From assembly GCA_036936605.1 (NCBI GenBank), contig JAUPFV010000001.1, positions 73,675,910 through 73,739,909 on the forward strand: a DNA stretch of 64,000 bases. Reading direction: 5' to 3'. The notes beneath the pieces were generated by a model that did not search any database, was not told the DNA's origin, and was given only the letters and a program-made list of their open reading frames with translations. This stretch comes from Limnanthes douglasii subsp. nivea. Its lineage: Eukaryota; Streptophyta; Magnoliopsida; Brassicales; Limnanthaceae. A program made the translations under genes and the position numbers. Each line of letters begins with the position of its first letter. Positions within the stretch are counted from its first letter, which is position 1. This document shows, one piece after another, positions 50,725 through 61,419 of this stretch.

Positions 50725-51665
50725 ATTATGATCCGACAGTATGGTCATGTCCAGAGGTAGTAGGATTTAATATTTTTGTTAGTACTTTGATGGAGATAGG
50801 AGACGAAGATGAAATCGACTCTACGGTAAAATTTAAATTTACATTTAGTTTGTTTCCCTTGCTTCCCAATACATATATTAACAAACTACTGGTTTCAAAT
50901 TTTGACATCACGGGTAATCGAAAGTTATATATATATCAACCTTAAACAACACAATTTTCAAATACCAGTTGCTAGTAGTCTAGGAGAATTTATGCCAGTA
51001 ACATACTTATCTGGAAGCGTAATGGTAAGAATAATATACTTTTACAACATGTGTTAATTTATAAACAAAAATGTTTCTAAATATTACTCCTCCAAGGTAA
51101 CATATGCTAAACCAAAATATGGATGTAACATTATATGTTGACAGTAAGCTACTAGACATCACAGAAGCTTACATTTTCATTCCACTTTCAACAGAAGCCC
51201 GATTTGGGAATGTTAACTATTGGATATTATTGGTAATAGATGTTGAACATGAAAAAACAGTAAATCTAAACCCAATACCCAAACGTCCAGATCCAAAAAG
51301 AAGAACTGCAGAAAGATTAGTAAGTGTCTCTCTTATAATATAATTTCATAGCACATATATATATATATATATATCATCTAATTTATTTGTATGTCTATTA
51401 AATTACAGATCGCATAACTCCAATACAAAAACATTTTACGAGTAGAAAAAACAATAAAGATATGTGTCCAGTAAAAATTCCTAAACAAAGACCTGGATCA
51501 CTTGATTGCGGAGTAATGGTCTGTGATTACTTCAAAAATTATGTTTTGCATTAAAAAATTGACTTACATAACACTTCTGATATTGCACCATTAAGAATAG
51601 CAGAAATATTTTACATGTTTCTTAATGACACCAACACTAACAAATTTTGGGACCATGTTTTGTAA
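50725..51665 (+). pseudogene. Ulp1-type (C48) cysteine protease domain carried by MULE module 2
   Basis: Pieces in order: WSCPEVVGFNIFVSTLMEIG (50740-50800), a partly readable exon near 50930-51020, 51104-51320 with AYIFIPLSTEARFGNVNYW and ILLVIDVEHE, then 51410-51665 with KIPKQRPGSLDCGVMVCDYF and IAEIFYMFLNDTN. This is the Ulp1 fold order. The catalytic Cys (DCGVMVC), the oxyanion Gln (PKQ) and the Asp (VID) are present. The His normally just before the Trp reads Tyr (NYW). A donor GTAAGT at 51320 and an acceptor at about 51409 flank an intron with an AT microsatellite, but the joined phase is off by one, and a TAA follows VLH. Ulp1-carrying MULEs (KAONASHI-type) are known in plants. Confidence 0.75.
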
Positions 51666-51754
51666 TATTTGTTATAATTACTTTTGTAATGCTTGTGATA
51701 TTTTTTGTACAGTTTGTCTACAATAAATATATCTCAATGAAAAAAACATTCTAA

Positions 51755-51860
51755 CAGTGATAGTTTCGCATCTATAAAAAATGTAAACAAAATGTTTCGC
51801 ATCTATCTTTTGGTTTCACATCTATCTTTGTTTCTTTGATGAGTGTTTCACATCTATCAA
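51755..51860 (+). repeat. Core-repeat block 4
   Basis: Four copies of the core, directly downstream of the protease domain and at the left end of the 472-bp duplicated unit. Confidence 0.85.
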
Positions 51861-51870
51861 GTGTTTATTG

Positions 51871-52625
51871 CTCTTGGAAACTCTTTCTCATCTTCTCGTC
51901 TAATTATTTTTTATCCAGTTATAATTTACAGAAGTAATATGTTTTTATAGTTAACGTGATCTACCAATCTCCCACATATAAATTTCAATTCAAAATTCAA
52001 ACTAGTAACTTTAATTTGATTTGTTATTTACTTGCATGACTTGACAATTATTAGGTACTCATGATTACATTTTATTAATTACGAAAGCTCACGAACATCA
52101 ACCAAGATATTATTGTTGTCAAAGCTTCTAAACTTTTCACCTTCTTAATTTTTTTACCTATAAAAAATGTAAATACAGTGTCCCGCATCTAGCATATCAT
52201 ATGTCCCTCTATTTCACATATTATTTTGCATATATCAGAGAAATGTAAATAACAGTTTCGCATCTATCATTTAGTTTTTAGACAAGGTTTCGCATGTACC
52301 TTTTTTCTTTGATGATTGTTTTGCATCTATCAAGTGCTTTTTCTCTTGGAAACTCTTTCCCATCTTCCGATCTGATTATTTTTCATCCAATTATCATTTA
52401 CAGAAGTAATATGTTTTTGTAGTTAATGTACTCTACCAATCTCCTACATTTAAATTTCAATACAAAATTCAAACTGGTAACTTAAATTTGATTTGATATT
52501 TGCTTACATGACTTGACAAGTCTTAGATACTCATGATTACATTGCATTAATTATAAAGCTAACGAATATCAACCAACATATTATTTCTGTTAAATCTTCT
52601 AAACTTTTCACATTCTTAAAACATT
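51871..52625. repeat. Tandem duplication of about 472 bp
   Basis: Landmark CTCTTGGAAACTCTTTC occurs at 51871 and 52343, and the shared tail ending CTAAACTTTTCAC occurs at about 52140 and 52611. The copies match along their length with about 10 percent differences. Each copy begins with core repeats (blocks 4 and 5). Confidence 0.85.
52170..52345 (+). repeat. Core-repeat block 5
   Basis: Five copies of the core family at the head of the second copy of the 472-bp duplication, same orientation as all other blocks. Confidence 0.85.
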
Positions 52626-52656
52626 TTAGCTGCTCATATAAAGATCACTTCATACT

Positions 52657-53007
52657 TTGAGTTCTCATACACAAAAGTTCACTTCATACTCTCTGAAATC
52701 TTCTAAACTTTTCACTTCTAAAAAGTTGATTTGGAAAATTCCAAATCTTAACTATTCTTCAGATGATGATCCTGTTTATAGTAACATAAGTTCTCCAACT
52801 TGTTCTCCTGAGGCCAGAGAAGATTGGAAACATACCACTATGGACGAATTATTTGACGATATATCTGATGATGGTTACAGTTCTTTTTTTGAAGAAAAAT
52901 ATTCCAAAGATGCTTTTTCTGAAGATGACGATGAGCCAAATGAGGATAATATTTCTGTCCTCTTAAAAAGAAAGAGGAAACTAGACCAGATGGAAGAAGA
53001 TAAATAA
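52657..53007 (+). CDS. Acidic open frame of unknown function between protease and transposase
   Basis: A 116-codon frame begins MSSHTQKFTSYSLKSSK and then becomes Ser/Asp/Glu-rich (TMDELFDDISDDGYSSFFEE), with a basic patch LKRKRKLDQ near the end. After the stop at 53007 the same frame stays acidic to about 53130. The start lies just downstream of the duplicated tail, which may act as its leader. I do not recognise it. It could be an extra transposon gene or a pseudogene. Confidence 0.35.
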   Translation: MSSHTQKFTSYSLKSSKLFTSKKLIWKIPNLNYSSDDDPVYSNISSPTCSPEAREDWKHTTMDELFDDISDDGYSSFFEEKYSKDAFSEDDDEPNEDNISVLLKRKRKLDQMEEDK

Positions 53008-53394
53008 ACTGAAGGCGAATAATATGAAGATAAAGATTCACAGGAAGAAGATTCGGAGGAAGATGAATCAAACAAAGAAGACTTTGAAGAAGATGAAGAA
53101 GACTCTGATTTATGGTTAGGTGAAGGTCTGCTTTTATTTTTTGTTGTTAAAATTAAGGGTAGGAACAAGTTAAATCTTTTTTTTATTTTTTTATGACCAT
53201 AATCAACATAGAGACTAAGGGTCTGCTCAATTAGAGTTTGAACATGAAGACTCTGTTTTTAAATTTGTTTAAGCTTGTATTTGGTTTATTGAACTTACCA
53301 TGTATTACACTTGTTTCATAATGAACTTAATCCTTTTATTTATGTGTTTGTATTCATATTTTAACACATACATCAAAACCATGTATTTTAGTCA

Positions 53395-53800
53395 TCATAG
53401 GTTTTCAATCTATCACCAATAAAAATATAGTTAGTTATGAGATGGTTTAGTAACTGCCAAAACAATGTACTTAAATTCAAGGTTTCACATCTATCACAGT
53501 ATAATATATTTGATTATCCAAGGTTGCACATCTAGAAAAAATATTGAGTATTTTATTATCTAAGGTTCCGCATCTATTAGACCCATGTATTTGGTGTCAG
53601 CTGTTTCACATCTATCATAAATAAAATAATTTGTTATAAACGTTGCACATCTAGTAAAATCAGTATATCTTCTAAAGCTTGTTTCGCAACTAGCAAGTCC
53701 ATCTTTGTTGGTTATTAAAGGTTTTGCATCTACCAGGTATATCGATACCAGAATGTTTCTCATCTAGCATGTCATCCAAATGTTTCCAATCTATTTTCAT
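53395..53800 (+). repeat. Core-repeat block 6
   Basis: About ten copies of the core with variants GTTGCACATCTAG and GTTTCGCAACTAGCA, still in plus orientation. The block lies between the acidic frame and the 3' end of the transposase. Confidence 0.9.
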
Positions 53801-54929
53801 TATGACAAAAAAATTCTAGAATAACTAAAGTACGAAAAAGTAAAGGGAATTGATCTTACAAAATCTCTACACATGTTCGTCTATTATGACCAGATTTACA
53901 ACAACGAGAACACGTTATAGAACGAATACTTAATTCTCCGTTATATGAAATTCGTTTCTTCTTAGGTCTTTTAGCTTTTCTTTTTAAAACTGGAGGAAGT
54001 ACATCTGGAGAAGTTGTTGAAGTAAATGCTTGACCAAAAGTAGTAGATGTAGCTATACCATATGAATATGTTTCCTTATAAGAACTTACCAAATAACACA
54101 ACTTAACATATATCATAGGGTCTGTATCTATATAAAATAATGCAACTAAAGCATGAGACACAATCATGTTTCCACACACCACAAGAACAAATACGTATAC
54201 TAAGATCAACAACTATAACAAGATCACAAAACACTTCATGCAAAAGAGGAGTAGACGAATGAACTATCCATGGACGACCTTCTTCCACATTAGCTTTAAT
54301 TTTTTTTTATCAAATTCAGGACACAAATCGCTAGTCCAACGTTCAGCATCACTAAAACGTCTCGAAATTTGACTCATTTCTAAAACTCTAATCATATCAA
54401 TTCACTCCAATCTAGGCAAACCACAAAATTGTTTGACTTGATTGTTAAAAAACTTAGCTGAAGTAGATGTCATAGAACTATACCTCTTGCCTTTGAAAAA
54501 AACACAAGTATATTTGTCATGAGATAAATTATCACAAAAACTTTCAACCGTCTCACCTCCCTGTTTAAGAAATTCATCCATATATTGATTAAACAAATTC
54601 AGATTAGCAACATATGCACATCTTTTAAATAGTTTAACCATAGTATCCTTAAATGTTGTCGATGTAGCCCTTAAACAATGTCTCAAATTATTTAAAAGAT
54701 GATAAATACAATATCCATGATGGCAATCTGGAAATATAGCAGATACAGCAGTAACAATACCTAAATGACGATCACTAATAAATGTGATTTCCCAATCTAT
54801 AAAATGGGGTTTTAATATCTCCAAAAACCATAACCAATTCTCAGTATCTTTAGCCGCAACAATACTAAATGCAACAAGGAAAATGCATGCAACAAATATA
54901 TAGAATAAAATATAGTATAAATGACTCAT

Positions 54930-55090
54930 TACAAGAGGTTTCGTAACTATCACTTTAGTGATATACAAATGTTTCACATCTATCATATTAGTTATAGATG
55001 TTTCGCATCTATCACGTTAATTACACATTAAACATTCCGCATCTATCACGTTAGTTATTCAGAAGGTTTTGCATCTATTGTATTTTACTC
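54930..55090 (+). repeat. Core-repeat block 7, inside a transposase intron
   Basis: Five copies starting near 54937, 54970, 54999, 55032 and 55065, a step of 29-33 bases. Orientation is plus although the host gene is on the minus strand. Confidence 0.9.
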
Positions 55091-55702
55091 CAAGCCTGTT
55101 TTCGCAGATTTAGATATAATATAATTAAAGACAACATATATTCCAATATAAAACAATAGATAACAAAAACTCACCATTGTTACCATCTTTGGTTATAACA
55201 GATAGCAAAACTCCATTATATTTTCCCGTTAAAAAAGTCTCATCAACAAATAAAACTTGACGACAAGAATTGAAACCATAGAGACAAGACACGAATGCTA
55301 CAAAACAACGCTTGAACACATTGGTTTCCAAATAATACTCCAGTATGTAATCACTGCTACTATCAAGAATCTTCAATGTTTTAAAATAATTCTTAAGGAG
55401 TTTATAAGAAGTAGAACTATCTCCATATACAGCCCTCTTAGCTTTCTCTAAAGCAAGCCATAAAACACGCTAAGAAATATCTAAACCGAGGTCATTTTTA
55501 AAAATTATTTCACGCTTGTAGCTGTAACATCAACTCTCCTCCTCACACAATCACGTATTTCATTTCCAATCAAATCAGATGACAAATGCTTTTTATTTTC
55601 TTTGCTAAAACCAGTCACACATGTATGAGTTTGGACATACTTCATAATAATAATAATAAAAACCAGTAGACCTCTCATGTTTAGCATAAAGTCTCCAAGG
55701 AC

Positions 55703-55885
55703 TGTTAGGTGCCACCAAAGTCCCACATCCAACATCGGTTAAACATGGGAAGAAAGAACAGTATATAAGTTAAGAATACATCTCTATTAGTGTGAGGCCT
55801 TTTGGGAGTGGACCAAAAGCAAAACCGTGCGGGCCTTTGGGACCAAAACGGACAATATCACACCTAGTGTGGAGATCAAATATTT
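55703..55885. mobile_element. Small solo-LTR or TRIM-like insertion in the MULE transposase
   Basis: It begins TGTTAGGTGCCACC and contains AAAGTCCCACATCCAACATC, a phrase common in short plant LTRs, a TATATAAG box and a 'ggacaatatcacacctagtgtgg'-like end. It lies immediately upstream (in gene sense) of the CPWRLYA-type block of the transposase. The right border is approximate and no target duplication was confirmed. Confidence 0.5.
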
Positions 55886-56394
55886 AAAAATAAAAACCTT
55901 TTTGTAAAGCCAACCGACTAACAGCTAATTGTGACTAATAACATTAACACCATAAGTTTCACAAGTTTCTCCACAAACAATATCCTCATTTGAAACTTCA
56001 AATATACTTTGAGTTTCTCCACAAACATATCCTCATTTGAAACTTCAAATATACTTTGAGCAGTCTCTCTAATATTATCACCAACAACAACATCACCTTC
56101 AACTTCAATAGTAATATTTGAAACACCAACAACTGATACCAAAGCCATTAAATCACAATCACAATCTAAGATAACGTTTTCTAGATCACTAATCCGAACC
56201 AATCACAATCTAAGATAACGTTTTCTAGATCACTAATCCGAACCAACGTATGATATCTACTTAAAACAAATTTAACAATATTTTCAAACTCAACAAACAC
56301 ACCAAGATCACAAATTGCAAGCTCCCCATTTAGTTTAAAAATACACAATCTATTACTAGACATAGCGTACATGCATTAGACATAAAAATAAAAA

Positions 56395-56715
56395 GGGTTT
56401 TGAATCTATCATTACAATAAAAAAATACATATGTTTTGCAGCTATCAGTAGATAAAGTACAAATTTTTCGCAGCTATCAGTAAATATGTTTGAGATATAT
56501 CAGTACAAGAAATACATATGTTTCACATCTATCAGTAGTAAACAATACAAGAGTTTCACATCTATCTGTAAAAAACGTTTCGCATCTTCATAAACAAAAA
56601 AACCATTAACGGTTCACATCTATCAAAATGACATTATTCATCAACCATTCCAGAAAAACTTACACGTTTCGCAACTATCACTACATACATAACAAAACGT
56701 TCACATCTCCTTCGT
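56395..56715 (+). repeat. Core-repeat block 8
   Basis: About ten copies of the core, several with GCAGCTATCAG or CGCAACTATCA variants. They lie at the 5' side of the minus-strand transposase, but the repeat orientation remains plus. Confidence 0.9.
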
Positions 56716-57777
56716 AGAAAACCAGAACAGTTCTACGCATAAATAAAATTCACAAAAACTAACACAGACTAAAAATCGACGAAAAACTAACAATAATGCG
56801 ACAAATATACTACATTATCAACGTAAATAATATACGAATACCTAAAACCAAAAAAAATACATATCGGGTAAACTAATACTTAGAATTCAGAATTCGAGTA
56901 AATCGATTTTCAAAACATATATCGAAAATATAACTTCGAAATCAAGTAAAACACAATCAAAATCAACCGGAAAAAAATAGAAGAAATCGAATAAAAGACT
57001 CACATATGGGTGTTAAAAGCTTTTATATAAATGAGTAGACGGTATAAAACGTATTAATATGTCTTAAATGATAAATATTTGACTAAAACGGATCTTTCTC
57101 GTAAAAACATAAAAATATAGATCTTAACTTATCAGTTTTGAGTCTTATATGGTACTCAATATATATAGTTTCAATTTTAAATTTTGAATTTATACAAAGT
57201 TTTGTCTCTCAAACATTTTTAACGGATTTTATTTGGTTAAAAATCGCACTTATCTCTATGAAAAATCAAAATAAATACAAAAACTAATATGGAGAAATTT
57301 TAAATTTGATTTATTCTTTCCTAATCAAATCACAATAGGATTGCATTTTTTTGAAAAATAATATCAAAATTATCAATCTTGCAAATTCGCAATGCATTAT
57401 CTAATAAATAAAAATGCAAAATTTCTAAATCAGATCAACACCATCCAAAAATTGGTTCCAAAACACATCTTGCATACCTCTTACATGTCCTGAACAAATT
57501 TAGAAAACTATTGTACAATTTCGTCGTTTTTTATTTTCAAGAAAACATATCTAGATGTGGAATTTAAGATCTGACTCAAATCCAAGATTCACTTATCACC
57601 TCTCTGACTTATCACCTCTCGATATGTTATGAGGACAACAATTCTAATCTTTGCGACTTGCAAGCTCAGGTGTAGATACATACGATGCTAATTGCTGAAG
57701 GTTATATTCAAATAAGAATATCTTGTAAAATTAAAAAATAGACTACCACAATTCTAGTTAAATTTAACTAAAGTATA
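56716..57777. other. Right flank of MULE module 2
   Basis: AT-rich DNA with no gene. The outer end of module 2 should lie near 57.0-57.1 kb. A weak resemblance between inverted 57.02-57.11 kb and 45.46-45.55 kb was seen but is not good enough to call inverted repeats. Confidence 0.35.
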
Positions 57778-58037
57778 TACTCTTCCACAGTATTTGACGT
57801 TTTTGGAGAGTTTTTATATTTCAAAATAAATGTCGCCCTGAGTTATTAATGACCCATCATATATATTTTAACCAATGTCATCTATTATCATTTGACCAAT
57901 AAGATTTATTGCTTCTCTGATATTTATAATTACCGCTCTTAATAACTGTGCAATTTTGTAGAACGTCTAATATTGCCGAACTTAATAACTGTGCAATTTT
58001 GTAGAACGTCTAATATTGTGGAACGGAGGGAGGAGTA
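57778..58037. mobile_element. Stowaway-like MITE, 260 bp
   Basis: The left end TACTCTTCCACAGTATTTGA and the reverse complement of the right end (TACTCCTCCCTCCGTTCCAC…) share the TTCCACARTATT-GACGTT core. The right end carries the classic CTCCCTCCGTTCC Stowaway start, and both ends begin with TA. An internal 43-bp tandem duplication lies near the right end (starts at 57938 and 57981). Confidence 0.7.
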
Positions 58038-58092
58038 GTTTTTGTGATGCTCTAACAAAGAAGACAAACTACATGTTGACTCACCCACCACC

Positions 58093-58945
58093 CTAATCTT
58101 CGTCATCATCCTCCTCCTCACTATCATCATCATCCTCCTCCTCACTATCATCATCGTACTCACCCTCTGTACTATCGTCATCGTCACTACTATCATCGTC
58201 AGTTTCATCATCATCGTCATCACTACTATCATCGTCAGTTTCATCATCATCATCATCACTACTATCATCGTCAGTTTCGTCATCCTCATCTATTAAAGTA
58301 TTCTCGTGACTTCCTCCCCCCTCATCACCATTGTCCTCAACGATGTTTGTATCATTACTATCTTGATGTTCTTCATGTTGAGCATCTCCGTCTTTAAAGG
58401 CATCTTTGTTTTCAGGGACATGCTTTTCATTTCCTGTATCTGCTAATTCGCGAGCATCTTTGTTTTCAGGGACATGCTTTTTATTTCCTGTATCAGCTGT
58501 TTTGTGAGCATCTTTGTTTTCAGGGACAAGCTTCGCATTTCCTGTATCTGCTGTTTCGCTAGCATCTTTTTTTTCAGCATCGTCTAGGAGATACCTACGA
58601 TGATGCTATGTATTAAAGTCCACATCATAATATTTTCACCTGTGTACTTAAATCTTTTATGACATCAATGCAAAACAAGAAAACAGAATATTTTCACCTG
58701 GTGTTTCATTCATTTATGACTTCAATACAAAACAAGAGAACAGTAAATCGCGCACCTTTGATTTGTTCCAACCATAGTCCCAAGAGCATTAAAAATATGG
58801 AATTAATATTCAATCTGGAAAAAGAAACAAAAAATCTCTCAGCAAGTTTGTGCTTGACCATTAGCTGTGACATGAAATCACTTAATTTCGTATCCATGCA
58901 CAACAAACTTTCTCTTAAACAATTTTGCATTCTGACAATCGCCAT
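58093..58945 (-). CDS. Acidic repeat protein of unknown function
   Basis: Two exons on the minus strand, 58945-58756 and 58583-58093, GT-AG and in phase, 226 residues from the ATG at 58945. The N-terminal 63 residues (MAIVRMQNCLRESLLCMDTK…) look like a helical domain. They are followed by three 18-residue repeats of the form TADTGN-x-KHVPENKDA-x-x (54-bp DNA repeats at about 58400-58565), and then by an Asp/Glu/Ser tail with repeated DDETDDDSSDDD units to the stop. Such tails occur in nuclear and chromatin-associated acidic proteins, but no family is assigned. A TAA lies in frame just upstream of this ATG, so any further N-terminal exon would have to join differently. Confidence 0.6.
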
Positions 58946-59922
58946 TGCAGTTTGGAGTTATTCAAGAGACATTTCATAGAACTAAAAGCTTAAACTTCTG
59001 CTAGTTATTAATGAAATTCGGTAAGTCATGCTGATTTTTACGCGAGACTGGAATTCGGTACAGCCCCATGGATGCAGGGACAACATTAAACAAAACAGTG
59101 AAATAAAAACCAATAGCACACCCGGCTTTCAACTTACAATTGAACAACCACCAAATCAATCGACCGCAAAAACACGCTGAAATCCCTAATCAACCTACAA
59201 AACCGTCCTTCAATGAGCATATAAATAGCTAAAACATCCAGCATTTACAAATCCATCGTGATAATTATCATCAACACTTAAAAACACAATCTAGCTAGCA
59301 AGCATTGCGTAGTCAAGAAATTGAGAAATATACCACCAAAAGAACCTTCCAAAGCAAATCTTGAGTACCATGATACTAAGAACAATATGTTGCGTAAAAC
59401 AACTGCGAAAACATGGACACATCTCGCCTAGTTTGAGTAGACTATTGTAATAGCTCATTAGCGGTTGTGATGCATCAAAACAATAGGCAATAATTTATAA
59501 TCAGAAGTTGAATTTCATAAGACTTCCAATAAACAAACAAGCTACAAATCACTACTTAAGATTAGCTACAGAATTTTCAAATTATTCATACAAAGTATGT
59601 CGAACCATACTAAATTCTTTGCTTTAAACAGATACGCACATCGCAATCTCTTAGTTTACATAGTTTATTAAACATATTTCGCTAACTGGTATACTTTTTG
59701 AAGTGAAATCCGAATCTCAAAAGCTAAATTCAGAGCCACAACAGTTGAGGGAACAATGAAGTACTCCTTATCTAACATAATTGTGAGAGCCAAAAACCTC
59801 GGATTCCTAACTAAGAAGTATTCACCAAATCAATCAATCGATCATCAATCAACAGTATAGAAAGTGGTAATCATAATCGAGAAAATAAAACCTAATTTAT
59901 GATCCAAAGTAAAGTTTATAAC

Positions 59923-60018
59923 CTTAAGAAGAAGCTCGAGAAGGTATTTTTGGCCAGTGTCCGTCTCCAAATCTCCAGATGCTGAGGCCGAGCTCTTTGT
60001 AGAAGCTTCGGCGACAAT
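59923..60018 (-). CDS. Possible upstream exon of the acidic-protein gene
   Basis: A 32-codon stretch reads VAEASTKSSASASGDLETD and then TGQKYLLELLLK, ending at AAG/GTTATA, a good donor. It looks coding in composition but has no ATG: the codon at its natural start is ATT. It might be a former first exon whose start was lost, or a leader exon. Linkage to 58945 is inferred from strand and proximity only. Confidence 0.35.
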
Positions 60019-60059
60019 ACAGAGAAACTAGAGAGAATAGATATTTTACATCAATTTTA

Positions 60060-61419
60060 ATAATTTAAATGTTTTTATACACTGCATTTATATAGCGTAT
60101 ATAGCTTCTTTTATGAATTTTATTATTTTATTCTTAATTGTGAAAAAGATGAACATTAGCTTAGCTTATTTATTATATATTAAGTCATTAAATATATAAA
60201 AACAAATTAATTTCTTAATAAATATACTGATGGTTATTTATTAGTATCAAGTATTCATCAAAAAATTATTATATCCCTTTTTTTTATATATATTTTTATA
60301 CTTTTTTTTATGTTTGAGTTAATTATTATTTAATACCCAACCCATTATCCATTATAATTATTTGGTATTTAAAAAAGTTCAACAAATTTTACCGAATTTG
60401 GTATATAAAATTATCAAACGCATACACTTTTTTTTTTAATTTTTAAAAATTATATATTTTAAATAGAAATTTCGAAAAAAAATTAAAAATATCACCGATG
60501 TTATATTTTTAAAATGAACAAAATTATAGGATGTTATTATTTTTTCGCGAACTCGGTATCCCTCATTTTACATTTATTTAGTTGGTCTCAAATCTATTAT
60601 CTAAAAATTATTATTCCACGACTAAATTTTTTTATGCATATATTATATGTATATATTATGTTGTTTGTACGTGCGTATTTTGCAAAAAGAATTTATGAAA
60701 CTTTAACCAATATAACGAAACTTTTAACCAATATAACTGTTATTTTGTACATCTAAAAAAACGAAATTATAGGTAGTTCATGAGTTATGTTTTAAAAATT
60801 ATAAATTTTTAAAAATTAAAATCACAAAAACAATATTTTGTTTAAAATTAATACATTTTAGTCTCCTGATCAAGAGCTTACAGTAAGTTGCCGTCCGGTC
60901 TTTATATATTGCTTCATATCAATTACATAAATTTGGTTCTGTATAGCTGTTGGTTTTTGGTATATTTTAGATTGTACAAAATGTTATATCGGGATATGAT
61001 TTTCACATATCTCAATTTCGGTATATGTCTCTCCAAATCCAGTTTTGAATCATACAATTTAATCCGGACAGGATCTAATTCCAACATAACATTGTGAAAT
61101 CAAACCAATTCAATAGTAACAATGTTCAAAACCTTTATATATATGTATATATTTTACAACACTTCTTCTCCGTGGCTCATTCGAAACAGCCTCGTCTAAG
61201 CACTCGAGTTACCTAAACTCCCTCTATCTTCATGTAGCACATAAGTGAGTTACCTAAACTCCCTCTATCTCCATGTCACACATAAGTTAGAAGTTACGAC
61301 CGCCACATTAGAGGACACAATATAATCGTATCCAATACACTAACATTACCCAAAATATGACAAGAAACAACACAACACACCCTGATGCTTTTATTAATGA
61401 TATTTATCTGCAGCAACAC
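60060..61419. other. AT-rich intergenic DNA with a 41-bp tandem duplication
   Basis: No gene is seen. Direct copies of 'gagttacctaaactccctct…' start at 61206 and 61247. The 3' UTR of the transporter gene ends near its right side. Confidence 0.5.

Larger units (their letters stand above)
53856..56372 (-). pseudogene. MULE transposase of module 2 (MuDR-type), interrupted
   Basis: Read from high to low coordinates. N-terminal pieces lie at 56372-55918 (VRISDLENVILDCD, present twice through a 44-bp duplication). SPWRLYAKHERST is at about 55690. The frame then shifts in an AAT-repeat tract to VQTHTC. After a stop at about 55470, 55465-55125 carries KRAVYGDSSTSYKLLKNYF and VLFVDETFLTGKYNGVLLSV, whose D is the first catalytic Asp. 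54986-54402 has FISDRHLGIVTAVSAIFPDC (second catalytic Asp) and CIYHLLNNL. 54212-53856 ends in the zinc knuckle CSRCCKSGHNRRTC. An intron at about 54890-55125 is filled by core repeats, and an LTR-like insertion sits at about 55703-55885. This copy cannot be active. Confidence 0.85.

Noticed and set aside
46103..56715. Regularly spaced short repeats that could suggest a CRISPR-like array
   Set aside because: The DNA is plant nuclear, the spacers are themselves repetitive in 167-170-bp units, copies are degenerate and no Cas-like genes exist. A minisatellite inside a transposon explains it.
45440..57120. Possible terminal inverted repeats of MULE module 2 (about 45.46-45.55 kb and 57.02-57.11 kb)
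   Set aside because: Only patchy similarity and no matching 9-bp flanks were found by eye. It needs a copy comparison before being called.
57939..58289. Minus-strand frame rich in Met, Thr and Ile repeats
   Set aside because: It is the out-of-frame reading of the GAT/GAC-rich acidic tail. The correct frame gives the Asp/Glu/Ser protein that ends at 58093.
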